DNA of 15,029 nt, taken from contig DEKZ01000197.1 in the NCBI GenBank assembly GCA_002354135.1, positions 1-15,029 on the forward strand, given 5' to 3'. The number at the start of each line of letters is the position of its first letter. Within the stretch, counting starts at the first letter, position 1. The notes beneath the pieces were generated by a model. That model made no database searches, was not told the DNA's origin, and worked only from the letters and a program-made list of their open reading frames with translations. The translations under genes and the position numbers were made by a program. The stretch is from Massilia sp. UBA2709. GTDB lineage: Bacteria; Pseudomonadota; Gammaproteobacteria; Burkholderiales; Burkholderiaceae_D. Shown here in pieces: positions 6,639 to 12,898 of this stretch.

Positions 6639-7330
6639 TGCGGGCCGGCGCAGCAGCCATCCGCGCTGCCATCATCGACCTGGACGGCACGATGCTCGAC
6701 ACCGTGCCTGACTTCGAACTGGCCCTGAACGGCATGCGCGCCGAATTCGAGCTCGCGCCGATCACCCAGGACATCATCAAGCCGATGGTCGGCAAGGGCT
6801 CGGAAAAGCTGATCCGCGACGTGCTCGCGCTCGACTTCGACGCTGCCCGCATCGACGCGTGCTTCGACGAGGCGATGGACGCCTACCAGCGCCATTACCT
6901 CGCCATCAACGGCGAGAAAAGCGTGCTGTTCGACGGCGTCATCGAGGGTTTGACGGCGCTGCGCGAGCAGGGCCTGCGCCTGGCCTGCGTCACCAACAAG
7001 CCGATCGCCTTCACCACCCCGCTGCTGGCGCAAAAGGGGCTGGCGCCCTTCTTCGAGCTGGTCTACGGGGGCGATTCGCTCCCAAAAAAGAAGCCGGACC
7101 CACTGCCGCTGCTGCAGGTGTGCCGCGACTTCGACCTGCCGCCACAGCAGGTGGTGGCGATCGGCGACTCCTCGAACGACGCCGAAGCGGCGCGCGCTGC
7201 GCGTTGCTATGTGCTCACAGTGCCATATGGATATAACCACGGAAGGCCTATTCAAGAGATCGATTCCGATGGTATAGTTAATTCGCTACTCGATGCGGCG
7301 ACCCTGATTCGTGCGCATAACGGCGTCTAA
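6638..7330 (+). CDS. gph: Phosphoglycolate phosphatase (HAD family)
   Basis: Hydrolyses 2-phosphoglycolate, a by-product of DNA repair and of oxygenase reactions, to glycolate. The 230-residue protein has all HAD motifs: I, IIDLDGTMLDT, with nucleophile D14 and D16; II, CVTNKP, with T119; III, a Lys in PKKKPDPLPLL (about 149-159); and IV, AIGDSSNDAEAA, with D177 and D181. An alpha-helical cap sits between motifs I and II. The start codon overlaps the rpe stop by one base. The last 35 or so codons (from about 7220) switch to AT-rich, locally unusual codons (GGA, AGG, ATA, GTT, CTA), apparently because the promoter of the following trp genes is embedded there. Confidence 0.94.
   Translation: MRAGAAAIRAAIIDLDGTMLDTVPDFELALNGMRAEFELAPITQDIIKPMVGKGSEKLIRDVLALDFDAARIDACFDEAMDAYQRHYLAINGEKSVLFDGVIEGLTALREQGLRLACVTNKPIAFTTPLLAQKGLAPFFELVYGGDSLPKKKPDPLPLLQVCRDFDLPPQQVVAIGDSSNDAEAARAARCYVLTVPYGYNHGRPIQEIDSDGIVNSLLDAATLIRAHNGV
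7251..7278 (+). promoter_or_regulatory. Candidate trp operon promoter inside gph
   Basis: TTCAAG (7251-7256), 16 bases of spacer and TATAGT (7273-7278) form the best promoter-like pair upstream of the trp leader, in a local AT-rich island within the gph coding sequence. Transcription would begin near 7285, giving about 60 bases before the leader ORF and a terminated transcript of roughly 200 bases. The -35 match is weak. A second -10-like hexamer, TAAATT (7328-7333), would start the RNA only a few bases before the leader ATG. Confidence 0.4.
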
Positions 7331-7346
7331 ATTTACTTATCTATAC

Positions 7347-7433
7347 ATGTTCTTCACCAAAAAACACACTGTCAACCAGACCGGCGCCCTTGAGGCCTGG
7401 CTGTGGCGACGCTGGCAATCCTGGGCTAACTAA
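7347..7433 (+). CDS. trpL: Trp leader peptide (trpL-type)
   Basis: A 28-codon ORF between gph and trpE: ATG at 7347, TAA at 7431-7433. Its C-terminal part reads AWLWRRWQSWAN, with Trp at residues 18, 20, 23 and 26. Four Trp codons in nine is exceptional for this rare residue, and the stop lies 13 bases before a strong intrinsic terminator upstream of trpE. This is the classic architecture of a leader peptide whose translation measures charged tRNA-Trp. When tryptophan is scarce, ribosomes stall on the UGG codons and favour an antiterminator; when it is plentiful, they finish and the terminator forms. No Shine-Dalgarno sequence is visible; the upstream bases are AT-rich and probably unstructured. 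The E. coli leader peptide is shorter, with two adjacent Trp. Confidence 0.85.
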   Translation: MFFTKKHTVNQTGALEAWLWRRWQSWAN

Positions 7434-7455
7434 CCCGTATTGATTGCTGCCGGCG
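7381..7455 (+). promoter_or_regulatory. Proposed protector and antiterminator pairings of the trp attenuator
   Basis: Segment 7410-7417 (CGCTGGCA), inside the Trp-codon run, can pair with 7448-7455 (TGCCGGCG), eight pairs with one G-U, which would occupy the left arm of the terminator. The same segment can instead pair with 7381-7386 (CCGGCG to CGCTGG, six pairs with one G-U) as a protector hairpin. This gives the 1:2, 2:3 and 3:4 alternatives expected for class I attenuation. The pairings were found by eye; region 2 starts only about 12 bases after the first Trp codon, closer than in E. coli, so details may differ. Confidence 0.5.
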
Positions 7456-7481
7456 GCCTACGCGCATCCGGCAGGTTTTTT
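7447..7481 (+). terminator. Intrinsic terminator (trp attenuator) upstream of trpE
   Basis: CTGCCGG (7447-7453) pairs perfectly with CCGGCAG (7468-7474) across a 14-base loop, followed by G and six T (7476-7481). This is a canonical Rho-independent terminator, placed 13 bases after the leader-peptide stop and 54 bases before the trpE start. A terminator between promoter and first structural gene makes sense only if it is conditional. Confidence 0.85.
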
Positions 7482-7535
7482 GGAACACCAACGCCGCCCT
7501 CCCCTACCTCGATAGCTGGCGGCCCGGAGAAGAAC

Positions 7536-9032
7536 ATGACCGAACTCGAATTCAAATCGCTGGCCAACCAGGGCTACAACCGCATTCCGCTGATCGCCGA
7601 AGCCTTCGCCGACCTGGAAACGCCGCTGTCGCTCTACCTCAAGCTGGCCCAGTCGCAGAACACCGGCAAGAACACCTTCCTCCTCGAATCGGTCGTCGGC
7701 GGCGAGCGCTTCGGCCGCTATTCCTTCATCGGCCTGCCGGCGAAGACCTTGCTGCGCAATAGCGGCAACGTGCTTGAGGTCGTCACCAACGGCAGCGTGG
7801 TCGAAACCCACGAAGGGAATCCGCTCGAATTCATCGAGGCCTACCAGGCGCGCTTCAAGGTGGCACTGCGTCCTGGCATGCCGCGCTTCTGCGGCGGCCT
7901 GGCCGGCTACTTCGGCTACGACACCGTGCGCCACATCGAGCGCAAACTCGCCGGCCAGGCGCCGCAGGACGACCTCGGCCTGCCCGAGATCCAGCTGCTG
8001 GTGACGGAAGAACTGGCCGTCATCGACAACCTCTCGGGCAAGCTCTACCTGATCGTCTACGCCGACCCATCCCAGCCGGAAGCCTTTGCCAGGGCCCGCC
8101 AGCGCCTGAAAGAGCTGCGCGTCATGCTGCGCCGTAGCGTCGACGTGCCGGTCACGACGGGTTCGGTACGCACCGAAGCCGTGCGCGACTTCTCCAAGGA
8201 AGACTACCTGAAGGCGGTCGCGAAGGCCCATGAGTACGTTATGGCCGGCGACCTGATGCAGGTGCAGATCGGCCAGCGCATCCGCAAGCCCTACGTCGAC
8301 TCGCCGCTGTCGCTGTACCGCTCGCTGCGCTCGCTGAACCCCTCGCCCTACATGTACTACTACAACTTCGGCGACATGCAGATCGTGGGCGCCTCGCCGG
8401 AGATCCTGGTGCGGAACGAAATCTCTCCTGCGGGCGAACGCAAGGTCACGCTGCGTCCGATCGCCGGCACCCGTCCGCGCGGCGCCACCCCGGAACGCGA
8501 CGCCGAACTGGCGGTCGAACTGCTTGGCGACCCGAAGGAGATCGCCGAACACGTGATGCTGATCGACCTGGCGCGCAACGACATCGGCCGCATCGCCGAG
8601 ACCGGCAGCGTGAAGGTGACGGACCGCATGGTCATCGAAAAATACTCGCACGTGCAGCACATCGTCTCGAACGTCGAAGGCAGGCTCAAGGAAGGCATGT
8701 CGAATCTCGACGTGCTGCGCGCCACCTTCCCGGCAGGCACCCTCACCGGCGCCCCCAAGGTGCGTGCGATGGAAATCATCGACGAGCTCGAACCGGTCAA
8801 GCGCGGCATCTACGGCGGCGCCTGCGGTTATCTCTCCTTCGGTGGCGAGATGGACGTGGCGATCGCGATCCGCACCGGCGTGATCAAGGACGGCAACCTC
8901 TACGTACAGGCCGCGGCCGGCATCGTGGCCGACTCCATCCCCGAGATGGAATGGCAGGAAACCGAAAACAAGGCGCGCGCCGTGCTGCGCGCGGCCGAAC
9001 AGGTCCAGGACGGACTGGACGGGGAGTTCTGA
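7536..9032 (+). CDS. trpE: Anthranilate synthase component I
   Basis: Converts chorismate to anthranilate using ammonia supplied by TrpG, the committed and normally Trp-inhibited step of tryptophan synthesis. The 498-residue product from the ATG at 7536 is favoured by GGAGA five bases upstream; the frame is open further upstream through the attenuator but has no sensible start. The N-terminal domain carries FLLESVVGGERFGRYSF (about 48-64), where LLES is the feedback tryptophan-binding element. The chorismate-binding domain has GDLMQVQIGQR, GASPEILVR, RPIAGTRPRGAT, IDLARNDIGR, FPAGTLTGAPKVRAMEII and GIYGGACGYLSFGG. A possible hairpin (GCCGCC 7493-7498 with GGCGGC 7518-7523) lies just before the ribosome site. 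Stop TGA is one base from the trpG start. Confidence 0.97.
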   Translation: MTELEFKSLANQGYNRIPLIAEAFADLETPLSLYLKLAQSQNTGKNTFLLESVVGGERFGRYSFIGLPAKTLLRNSGNVLEVVTNGSVVETHEGNPLEFIEAYQARFKVALRPGMPRFCGGLAGYFGYDTVRHIERKLAGQAPQDDLGLPEIQLLVTEELAVIDNLSGKLYLIVYADPSQPEAFARARQRLKELRVMLRRSVDVPVTTGSVRTEAVRDFSKEDYLKAVAKAHEYVMAGDLMQVQIGQRIRKPYVDSPLSLYRSLRSLNPSPYMYYYNFGDMQIVGASPEILVRNEISPAGERKVTLRPIAGTRPRGATPERDAELAVELLGDPKEIAEHVMLIDLARNDIGRIAETGSVKVTDRMVIEKYSHVQHIVSNVEGRLKEGMSNLDVLRATFPAGTLTGAPKVRAMEIIDELEPVKRGIYGGACGYLSFGGEMDVAIAIRTGVIKDGNLYVQAAAGIVADSIPEMEWQETENKARAVLRAAEQVQDGLDGEF

Positions 9033-9033
9033 C

Positions 9034-9597
9034 ATGCTGCTCATGATCGACAACTACGATTCCTTCACCTACAACATCGTCCAGTACTTCGGCGAACTAG
9101 GTGAAGAGGTGCGCACCGTGCGCAACGACGAAATCACGATCGAAGAGATCGCGCGCCTGGCCCCGGACCGCATCTGCATCTCGCCGGGGCCGAAAGCGCC
9201 AAGCGACGCCGGCGTGTCGGTGGACGTGATCAAGCATTTCAAGGGCAAGCTGCCCATCCTCGGCGTGTGCCTCGGCCACCAGGCCATCGGCGAAGCCTTC
9301 GGGGGCAAGATCGTGCGCGCCAAGCAGGTCATGCACGGCAAGACCTCGCTGATCGCCCATACCGGCGTCGGCGTCTTCAAGGATATTCCCAGCCCCTTCA
9401 CCGTGATCCGCTACCACTCGCTGGCGATCGAGCGCGCAACCCTGCCCGACTGCCTGGAAGTGACGGCCTGGACCGACGACGGCGAAATCATGGGCGTGCG
9501 CCACAAGGAATACGACATCCAGGGCGTGCAGTTCCACCCGGAGTCCATCCTGTCCGAGCACGGCCACAAGCTGCTGAAGAACTTCCTCGAGGGCTGA
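9034..9597 (+). CDS. trpG: Anthranilate synthase component II (glutamine amidotransferase)
   Basis: Releases ammonia from glutamine and channels it to TrpE. This class I amidotransferase has 187 residues. It begins LLMIDNYDSFTYNIVQYFGELG and has the nucleophile Cys79 in GVCLGHQAIGEAFGG and the catalytic H168 and E170 in QFHPESIL. The oxyanion-strand motif SPGPKAPSDAG (50-60) is near the usual form. The start is one base after the trpE stop, so the two subunits are coupled for stoichiometric production. In many bacteria this subunit also serves PabB in folate synthesis, and its sequence resembles PabA too; the operon position argues mainly for TrpG. Confidence 0.96.
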   Translation: MLLMIDNYDSFTYNIVQYFGELGEEVRTVRNDEITIEEIARLAPDRICISPGPKAPSDAGVSVDVIKHFKGKLPILGVCLGHQAIGEAFGGKIVRAKQVMHGKTSLIAHTGVGVFKDIPSPFTVIRYHSLAIERATLPDCLEVTAWTDDGEIMGVRHKEYDIQGVQFHPESILSEHGHKLLKNFLEG

Positions 9598-9610
9598 TTC
9601 GCCTCTTCCA

Positions 9611-9634
9611 GTGCCGCGTCTTCCGGCGCGGCGC
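9611..9634 (+). repeat. Ten-pair RNA hairpin between trpG and trpD
   Basis: GTGCCGCGTC (9611-9620) pairs with GGCGCGGCGC (9625-9634) around a TTCC loop, ten pairs with two G-U. It is followed by CCACACATC, not a T-run, so it is unlikely to terminate transcription. It lies 13 bases after the trpG stop and upstream of the AGGAA ribosome site of trpD. It may protect mRNA or set differential expression of trpEG and trpDC. Confidence 0.55.
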
Positions 9635-9655
9635 CCACACATCTTAGGAACGCCC

Positions 9656-10693
9656 ATGCCGATCACACCACAAGAGGCGCTGCTGCGCTGTATCGAACAC
9701 CGCGAGATCTTCCACGACGAGATGCTGCACTTATTTCGGCAAATAATGCTCGGCGAAATGTCGCCCAGCATGATTGCCGCGATTACCATGGGCCTGCGCG
9801 TGAAGAAGGAAACCATCGGCGAGATCACCGCCGCCGCCCAGGTCATGCGCGAGTTCTCGACCAAGGTGCCGATGGCCGACACCACCAACCTGCTCGACAT
9901 CGTCGGCACCGGCGGCGACGGCGCCAACACCTTTAATATCTCGAGCGCCTCGATGTTCGTGGCCGCCGCCGGTGGCGCGCGCGTGGCCAAGCATGGCGGA
10001 CGCAGCGTTTCGTCTTCCTCGGGCAGCGCCGACCTGATCGAGTCGCTCGGCGCCCAGATCGACCTGAAGCCCGAGCAGATCGCCCAGTCGATCGCCCAGA
10101 CCGGCATCGGCTTCATGTTCGCCCCGAACCATCACGCGGCCATGAAGCACGTGGCGCCGGTACGCCGCGAACTGGGCGTGCGCAGCATCTTCAACATCCT
10201 CGGGCCACTGACCAATCCGGCCGGCGCGCCCAACATCCTGATGGGCGTGTTCCACCCCGACCTGGTCGGCATCCAGGTGCGCGTGCTGCAGCGCCTGGGC
10301 GCCCAGCATGCGCTGGTGGTCTGGGGCCGCGACAACATGGACGAAGTCTCGCTCGGCGCGGGCACCCTGGTCGGTGAACTGGTGAACGGCGAAATCCGCG
10401 AATACGAGATCCATCCCGAAGATTTTGGCCTGGCCATGATCTCGAGCCGCAACCTGAAGGTGGCCAACACCGAGGAATCGAAGGTGCGCGTGATGGAAGC
10501 GCTGCGCGGCGAACCGGGTCCGGCCCACGACATCGTGGCCCTGAATGCCGGCACCGCCTTGTATGCGGCCGGCGTCGTCCCCTCGATCGAGGCCGGCCTG
10601 GCGAAGGCGCGCGACACCATCGCCTCGGGCGCGGCCCTGGCCAAGCTCGAGCAGTTCGTCAACGTCACGCGCCAGCTCGGCGCCAAGGGCTAA
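9656..10693 (+). CDS. trpD: Anthranilate phosphoribosyltransferase
   Basis: Transfers the phosphoribosyl group of PRPP to anthranilate, the second committed step. The product has 345 residues from the ATG at 9656, supported by AGGAA six bases upstream; an upstream in-frame GTG would translate the intergenic hairpin. The PRPP pyrophosphate loop GTGGDGANTFNIS lies at about 84-96. KHGGRSVSSSSGSAD at 112-126 matches the KHGNRxVSSxSGSAD motif, with Gly in place of the commoner Asn and Ser in place of Lys. GFMFAPNHHAAMKHVAPVRRELGVRSIFNILGPLTNP carries the anthranilate-binding and catalytic-site residues. D-N-M-D-E-V-S supplies the acidic metal-binding region. It is a monofunctional enzyme, not fused to TrpG as in enterobacteria. 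The next gene begins eight bases downstream. Confidence 0.96.
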   Translation: MPITPQEALLRCIEHREIFHDEMLHLFRQIMLGEMSPSMIAAITMGLRVKKETIGEITAAAQVMREFSTKVPMADTTNLLDIVGTGGDGANTFNISSASMFVAAAGGARVAKHGGRSVSSSSGSADLIESLGAQIDLKPEQIAQSIAQTGIGFMFAPNHHAAMKHVAPVRRELGVRSIFNILGPLTNPAGAPNILMGVFHPDLVGIQVRVLQRLGAQHALVVWGRDNMDEVSLGAGTLVGELVNGEIREYEIHPEDFGLAMISSRNLKVANTEESKVRVMEALRGEPGPAHDIVALNAGTALYAAGVVPSIEAGLAKARDTIASGAALAKLEQFVNVTRQLGAKG

Positions 10694-10701
10694 GGAGCAG
10701 C

Positions 10702-11337
10702 ATGTTCGGCATCCACGATCTTCCCCTGTTTGTGCTGTCCGGACTGCTGCTCAACATCCTCCCCGGCCCCGATTCGCTGCTGATCATGACCCGCAGCGCG
10801 ACCCAGGGCTGGCGCGCGGGCTGCGCGGCGGCGCTCGGCATCGGCGCCGGCACCATGGTCCACATCCTGGCCGCGGCGCTCGGCATGTCGGCCCTGCTGG
10901 CCACCTCCGCCACCGCCTTCACGGTCGTGAAACTGGTCGGCGCGGCCTACATCCTCTACATGGCCTTTGGCCTCTTGAAGAGCAAGAAAAAGGATGGCGC
11001 GAGCGCGCCACTGGCCTTGCCGGCCCTGCCCTATCGCAAAATCTTCGCGCAGGGCTTCCTCACCAATGTGCTCAATCCGAAGGTGGCGCTGTTCTTCCTC
11101 GCCTTCGTGCCGCAGTTCATCAGCCTCGATGCGCCGAACAAGGCGCTGGCCTTCATTGTCCTCGGCTGCATCTTCAACTTCAACGGCATGCTGTGGTGCG
11201 GTGCGCTGGCCGTCACCACCGCCAAGGCAAGCGAGCGGATCAAGCTCAGCCCGGCCGTCTCGCTGTGGCTGAACCGCGCCACCGGCGGCCTCTTCGTCTG
11301 GCTCGGCGTCAAGCTGGCCCTGTCCAAGCAACACTAG
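10702..11337 (+). CDS. LysE/RhtB family amino-acid exporter
   Basis: A 211-residue integral membrane protein, typical for the family, with about six hydrophobic segments. LSGLLLNILPGPDSLLIMTRSATQGWRAG at the N-terminus contains the hallmark PGPD. FAQGFLTNVLNPKVALFFLAFVPQF in the middle holds the conserved N-P-K motif. A basic loop (KSKKKDG) separates the halves. Members export lysine, homoserine, threonine, leucine or other amino acids by proton antiport. AAGGAG lies seven bases before the ATG. The gene sits between trpD and trpC, 8 and 11 bases from them, on the same strand, so it must be co-transcribed with tryptophan genes. Whether it exports tryptophan or a pathway intermediate is not shown by sequence. 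Confidence 0.88.
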   Translation: MFGIHDLPLFVLSGLLLNILPGPDSLLIMTRSATQGWRAGCAAALGIGAGTMVHILAAALGMSALLATSATAFTVVKLVGAAYILYMAFGLLKSKKKDGASAPLALPALPYRKIFAQGFLTNVLNPKVALFFLAFVPQFISLDAPNKALAFIVLGCIFNFNGMLWCGALAVTTAKASERIKLSPAVSLWLNRATGGLFVWLGVKLALSKQH

Positions 11338-11348
11338 AACATCCGACC

Positions 11349-12149
11349 ATGTCCGACATCCTGAATAAAATCCTGGCCGTGAAGGCCGACGAAGTGGCGG
11401 CCGCGAAGAAGCACCGCGACCTGGCCAGCCTGCGCCGCGAAGTCGAAACCGACACCGAACTGCGTGCCGGCCTGCGCGGCTTCGAAGCGAGCCTGCGCAA
11501 GAACATCGCGGCGGGCCGCGCCGGCGTGATCGCCGAAATCAAGAAGGCCTCGCCTTCGAAAGGTGTGTTGCGTCCGGACTTCCGGCCGGCGCAGATCGCC
11601 GAGAGCTATGCCCAGGGCGGCGCTTCATGCCTGTCGGTACTGACCGACGTGCAGTTTTTCCAGGGTCACGCCGACTACCTGCGCGCAGCGCGCGCCGCCT
11701 GCGAGCTGCCGGTGATCCGCAAGGACTTCATCGTCGACATGTACCAAGTGTACGAAGCGCGCGCCATGGGGGCGGACGCCATCCTGCTGATCGTCTCCGC
11801 GCTCGACCATGGCCTGATGGCGGAGCTGGAAGCCTGTGCCCAGGAACTCGGCATGGACGTGCTGGTCGAAGTACATGACGGTGATGAGCTGACCGCGGCG
11901 CTGCGCCTGAAAACGCGCCTCGTCGGCATCAATAACCGCAACCTGCGCACGTTCGAGGTCTCGCTCGACAATACCATCGGCCTGCTGCCGCGCATCCCGG
12001 CGGAGCGCCTGGTGGTCACCGAGTCGGGCATCGCGGTGCGCGAGGACGTGGAGCGCATGCGCGCCGCAAACGTGCATGCCTTCCTGGTGGGCGAAGCCTT
12101 CATGCGCGCTTCCAACCCTGGCGACGAACTGCGACGATTATTCGACTGA
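11349..12149 (+). CDS. trpC: Indole-3-glycerol phosphate synthase
   Basis: Closes the indole ring from CdRP (1-(2-carboxyphenylamino)-1-deoxyribulose 5-phosphate). It is a TIM barrel of 266 residues. Catalytic residues are visible: E63 and K65 in IAEIKKASPSKG, K125 in VIRKDFIVD, E174 in VLVEVHD and N196 in GINNRNLRTF. The phosphate site GIAVREDVERM and FLVGEAFMR are near the end. It is monofunctional (no TrpF domain), as expected in beta-proteobacteria, where trpF usually lies with trpBA elsewhere. No clear Shine-Dalgarno sequence precedes the ATG at 11349. The stop is one base from the start of the following lipoprotein gene. Confidence 0.96.
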   Translation: MSDILNKILAVKADEVAAAKKHRDLASLRREVETDTELRAGLRGFEASLRKNIAAGRAGVIAEIKKASPSKGVLRPDFRPAQIAESYAQGGASCLSVLTDVQFFQGHADYLRAARAACELPVIRKDFIVDMYQVYEARAMGADAILLIVSALDHGLMAELEACAQELGMDVLVEVHDGDELTAALRLKTRLVGINNRNLRTFEVSLDNTIGLLPRIPAERLVVTESGIAVREDVERMRAANVHAFLVGEAFMRASNPGDELRRLFD

Positions 12150-12150
12150 C

Positions 12151-12687
12151 ATGACAACGATCATCCGCATCAGGGCCGCTCTCCTTCTTCTTCTACTGGC
12201 AGCCCTGGGCGGATGCAGCACGGTCCAGCCCGTCGCTTCCACGGCCAAGCGCATCGTCTCGGCCATCATTCCGGGCTCCAGCTCCAGCGCTGAATCCAGT
12301 TCCATTTCCAGCACCATTTCGCGTACCGACGCCCCAGTGGCGCCGCCTTCGCCCACGCTCGACGCCTACAAGGCCGAAGTAGCGCAGCACGTCATGCGCC
12401 AGAACGCGGATCAGACGTTTTCCGGACGCCTGCCGCCCTTGCTGCCGGCCATCGTGGTGCTGAACATCACGGTGCGCGACGATGGGGAGCTGGAAGATGT
12501 GGTCGTGCAGCGCGCGCGCAACGACAATGCCGCGCGCGTGGCGGTCGATTCGATGCGGCGCAGCGGGCGCCTGCCCCGGCCGACGCATCTGCTGGCGAGG
12601 AATTTACGCAAGCTGACGTTTTCGGAGACCTTCCTGTTCGATCACCAGTATCGGTTCCAGTTACGCAGTCTGGCTGGGCCGCAGTAG
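12151..12687 (+). CDS. Lipoprotein with TonB-C-terminus-like domain
   Basis: A 178-residue product from the ATG at 12151, one base after the trpC stop and without its own Shine-Dalgarno sequence, so probably coupled to trpC. Residues 1-21 are a lipoprotein signal with lipobox LGGC (Cys22). A Ser/Pro-rich linker follows (about 40-68, SSSSAESSSISSTIS). The C-terminal part (about 100-178) has the pattern hydrophobic strand, dGelEDVVVQRArNDnaARvAVdSMRRSGRLPRP, final strands, resembling the TonB/TolA C-terminal fold. It lacks an N-terminal transmembrane helix and a Pro-Lys spacer, so it is not a classical TonB. An outer-membrane or periplasmic protein-interaction role is inferred. No link to tryptophan metabolism is evident. 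Confidence 0.7.
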   Translation: MTTIIRIRAALLLLLLAALGGCSTVQPVASTAKRIVSAIIPGSSSSAESSSISSTISRTDAPVAPPSPTLDAYKAEVAQHVMRQNADQTFSGRLPPLLPAIVVLNITVRDDGELEDVVVQRARNDNAARVAVDSMRRSGRLPRPTHLLARNLRKLTFSETFLFDHQYRFQLRSLAGPQ

Positions 12688-12704
12688 CCCGGTACGCCGC
12701 GACA

Positions 12705-12733
12705 CGTAGGGTGGGCACTCCGTGCCCACGCGG
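12705..12733 (+). repeat. Left terminal repeat of the REP-like element
   Basis: Hairpin GTGGGCAC-TCC-GTGCCCAC flanked by CGTAGG on the left and GCGG on the right. It starts 18 bases after the lipoprotein stop codon. No T-run follows, so it is not a typical intrinsic terminator. Confidence 0.75.
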
Positions 12734-12818
12734 TGCACGGTCTGCATGACGACTGCGTTGCATGATCTACACGCGGATGCATTGCCACCGGCCGCGCCCC
12801 TTGGCATATCGACTGCGG

Positions 12819-12857
12819 ATGCCTATCGGGTTCACCCTTGTTGAGATCGCGATTGTT
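12819..12857 (+). pseudogene. Isolated type IV prepilin N-terminal signature (possible gene remnant)
   Basis: Reading from the ATG at 12819 gives MPIGFTLVEIAIV (the last ten residues from 12828-12857), which exactly matches the start of many pseudopilins: prepilin-peptidase site G-F, then TLVE with the conserved Glu5. After this the frame turns into RNIRLERG, with no hydrophobic continuation, so no functional pilin is encoded. The codons (GGG, CTT, GTT, ATT) are not those preferred in neighbouring genes. It may be a relic captured in the REP-like element, or chance. Confidence 0.3.
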
Positions 12858-12898
12858 CGGAACATTCGTCTCGAACGCGGCCGGCACGATGCACGCGT

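Noticed and set aside
7271..7292. Resemblance of TATAGTTAATTCGCTAC to the E. coli trp operator
   Set aside because: Only one half-site (TAGTTAA) matches, there is no dyad symmetry, and TrpR is not expected in beta-proteobacteria.
7447..7535. T-box or TRAP-type control of trpE
   Set aside because: No T-box sequence and no run of spaced GAG/UAG triplets; the Trp-codon leader ORF explains the terminator better.
7458..9053. 531-codon open frame antisense to trpE
   Set aside because: High-GC coding DNA leaves long open antisense frames; the translation is His/Arg/Asp-rich without domains, and trpE on the other strand is certain.
9656..10693. KHGGRS in place of KHGNR in TrpD as a sign of an altered enzyme
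   Set aside because: All other PRPP and anthranilate motifs are intact and family variation at this position cannot be excluded; not enough for a functional claim.
12705..12733. Left REP hairpin as the intrinsic terminator of the trp operon
   Set aside because: The stem is good but no T-run follows; it may still stabilise the mRNA end, but canonical termination is not supported.
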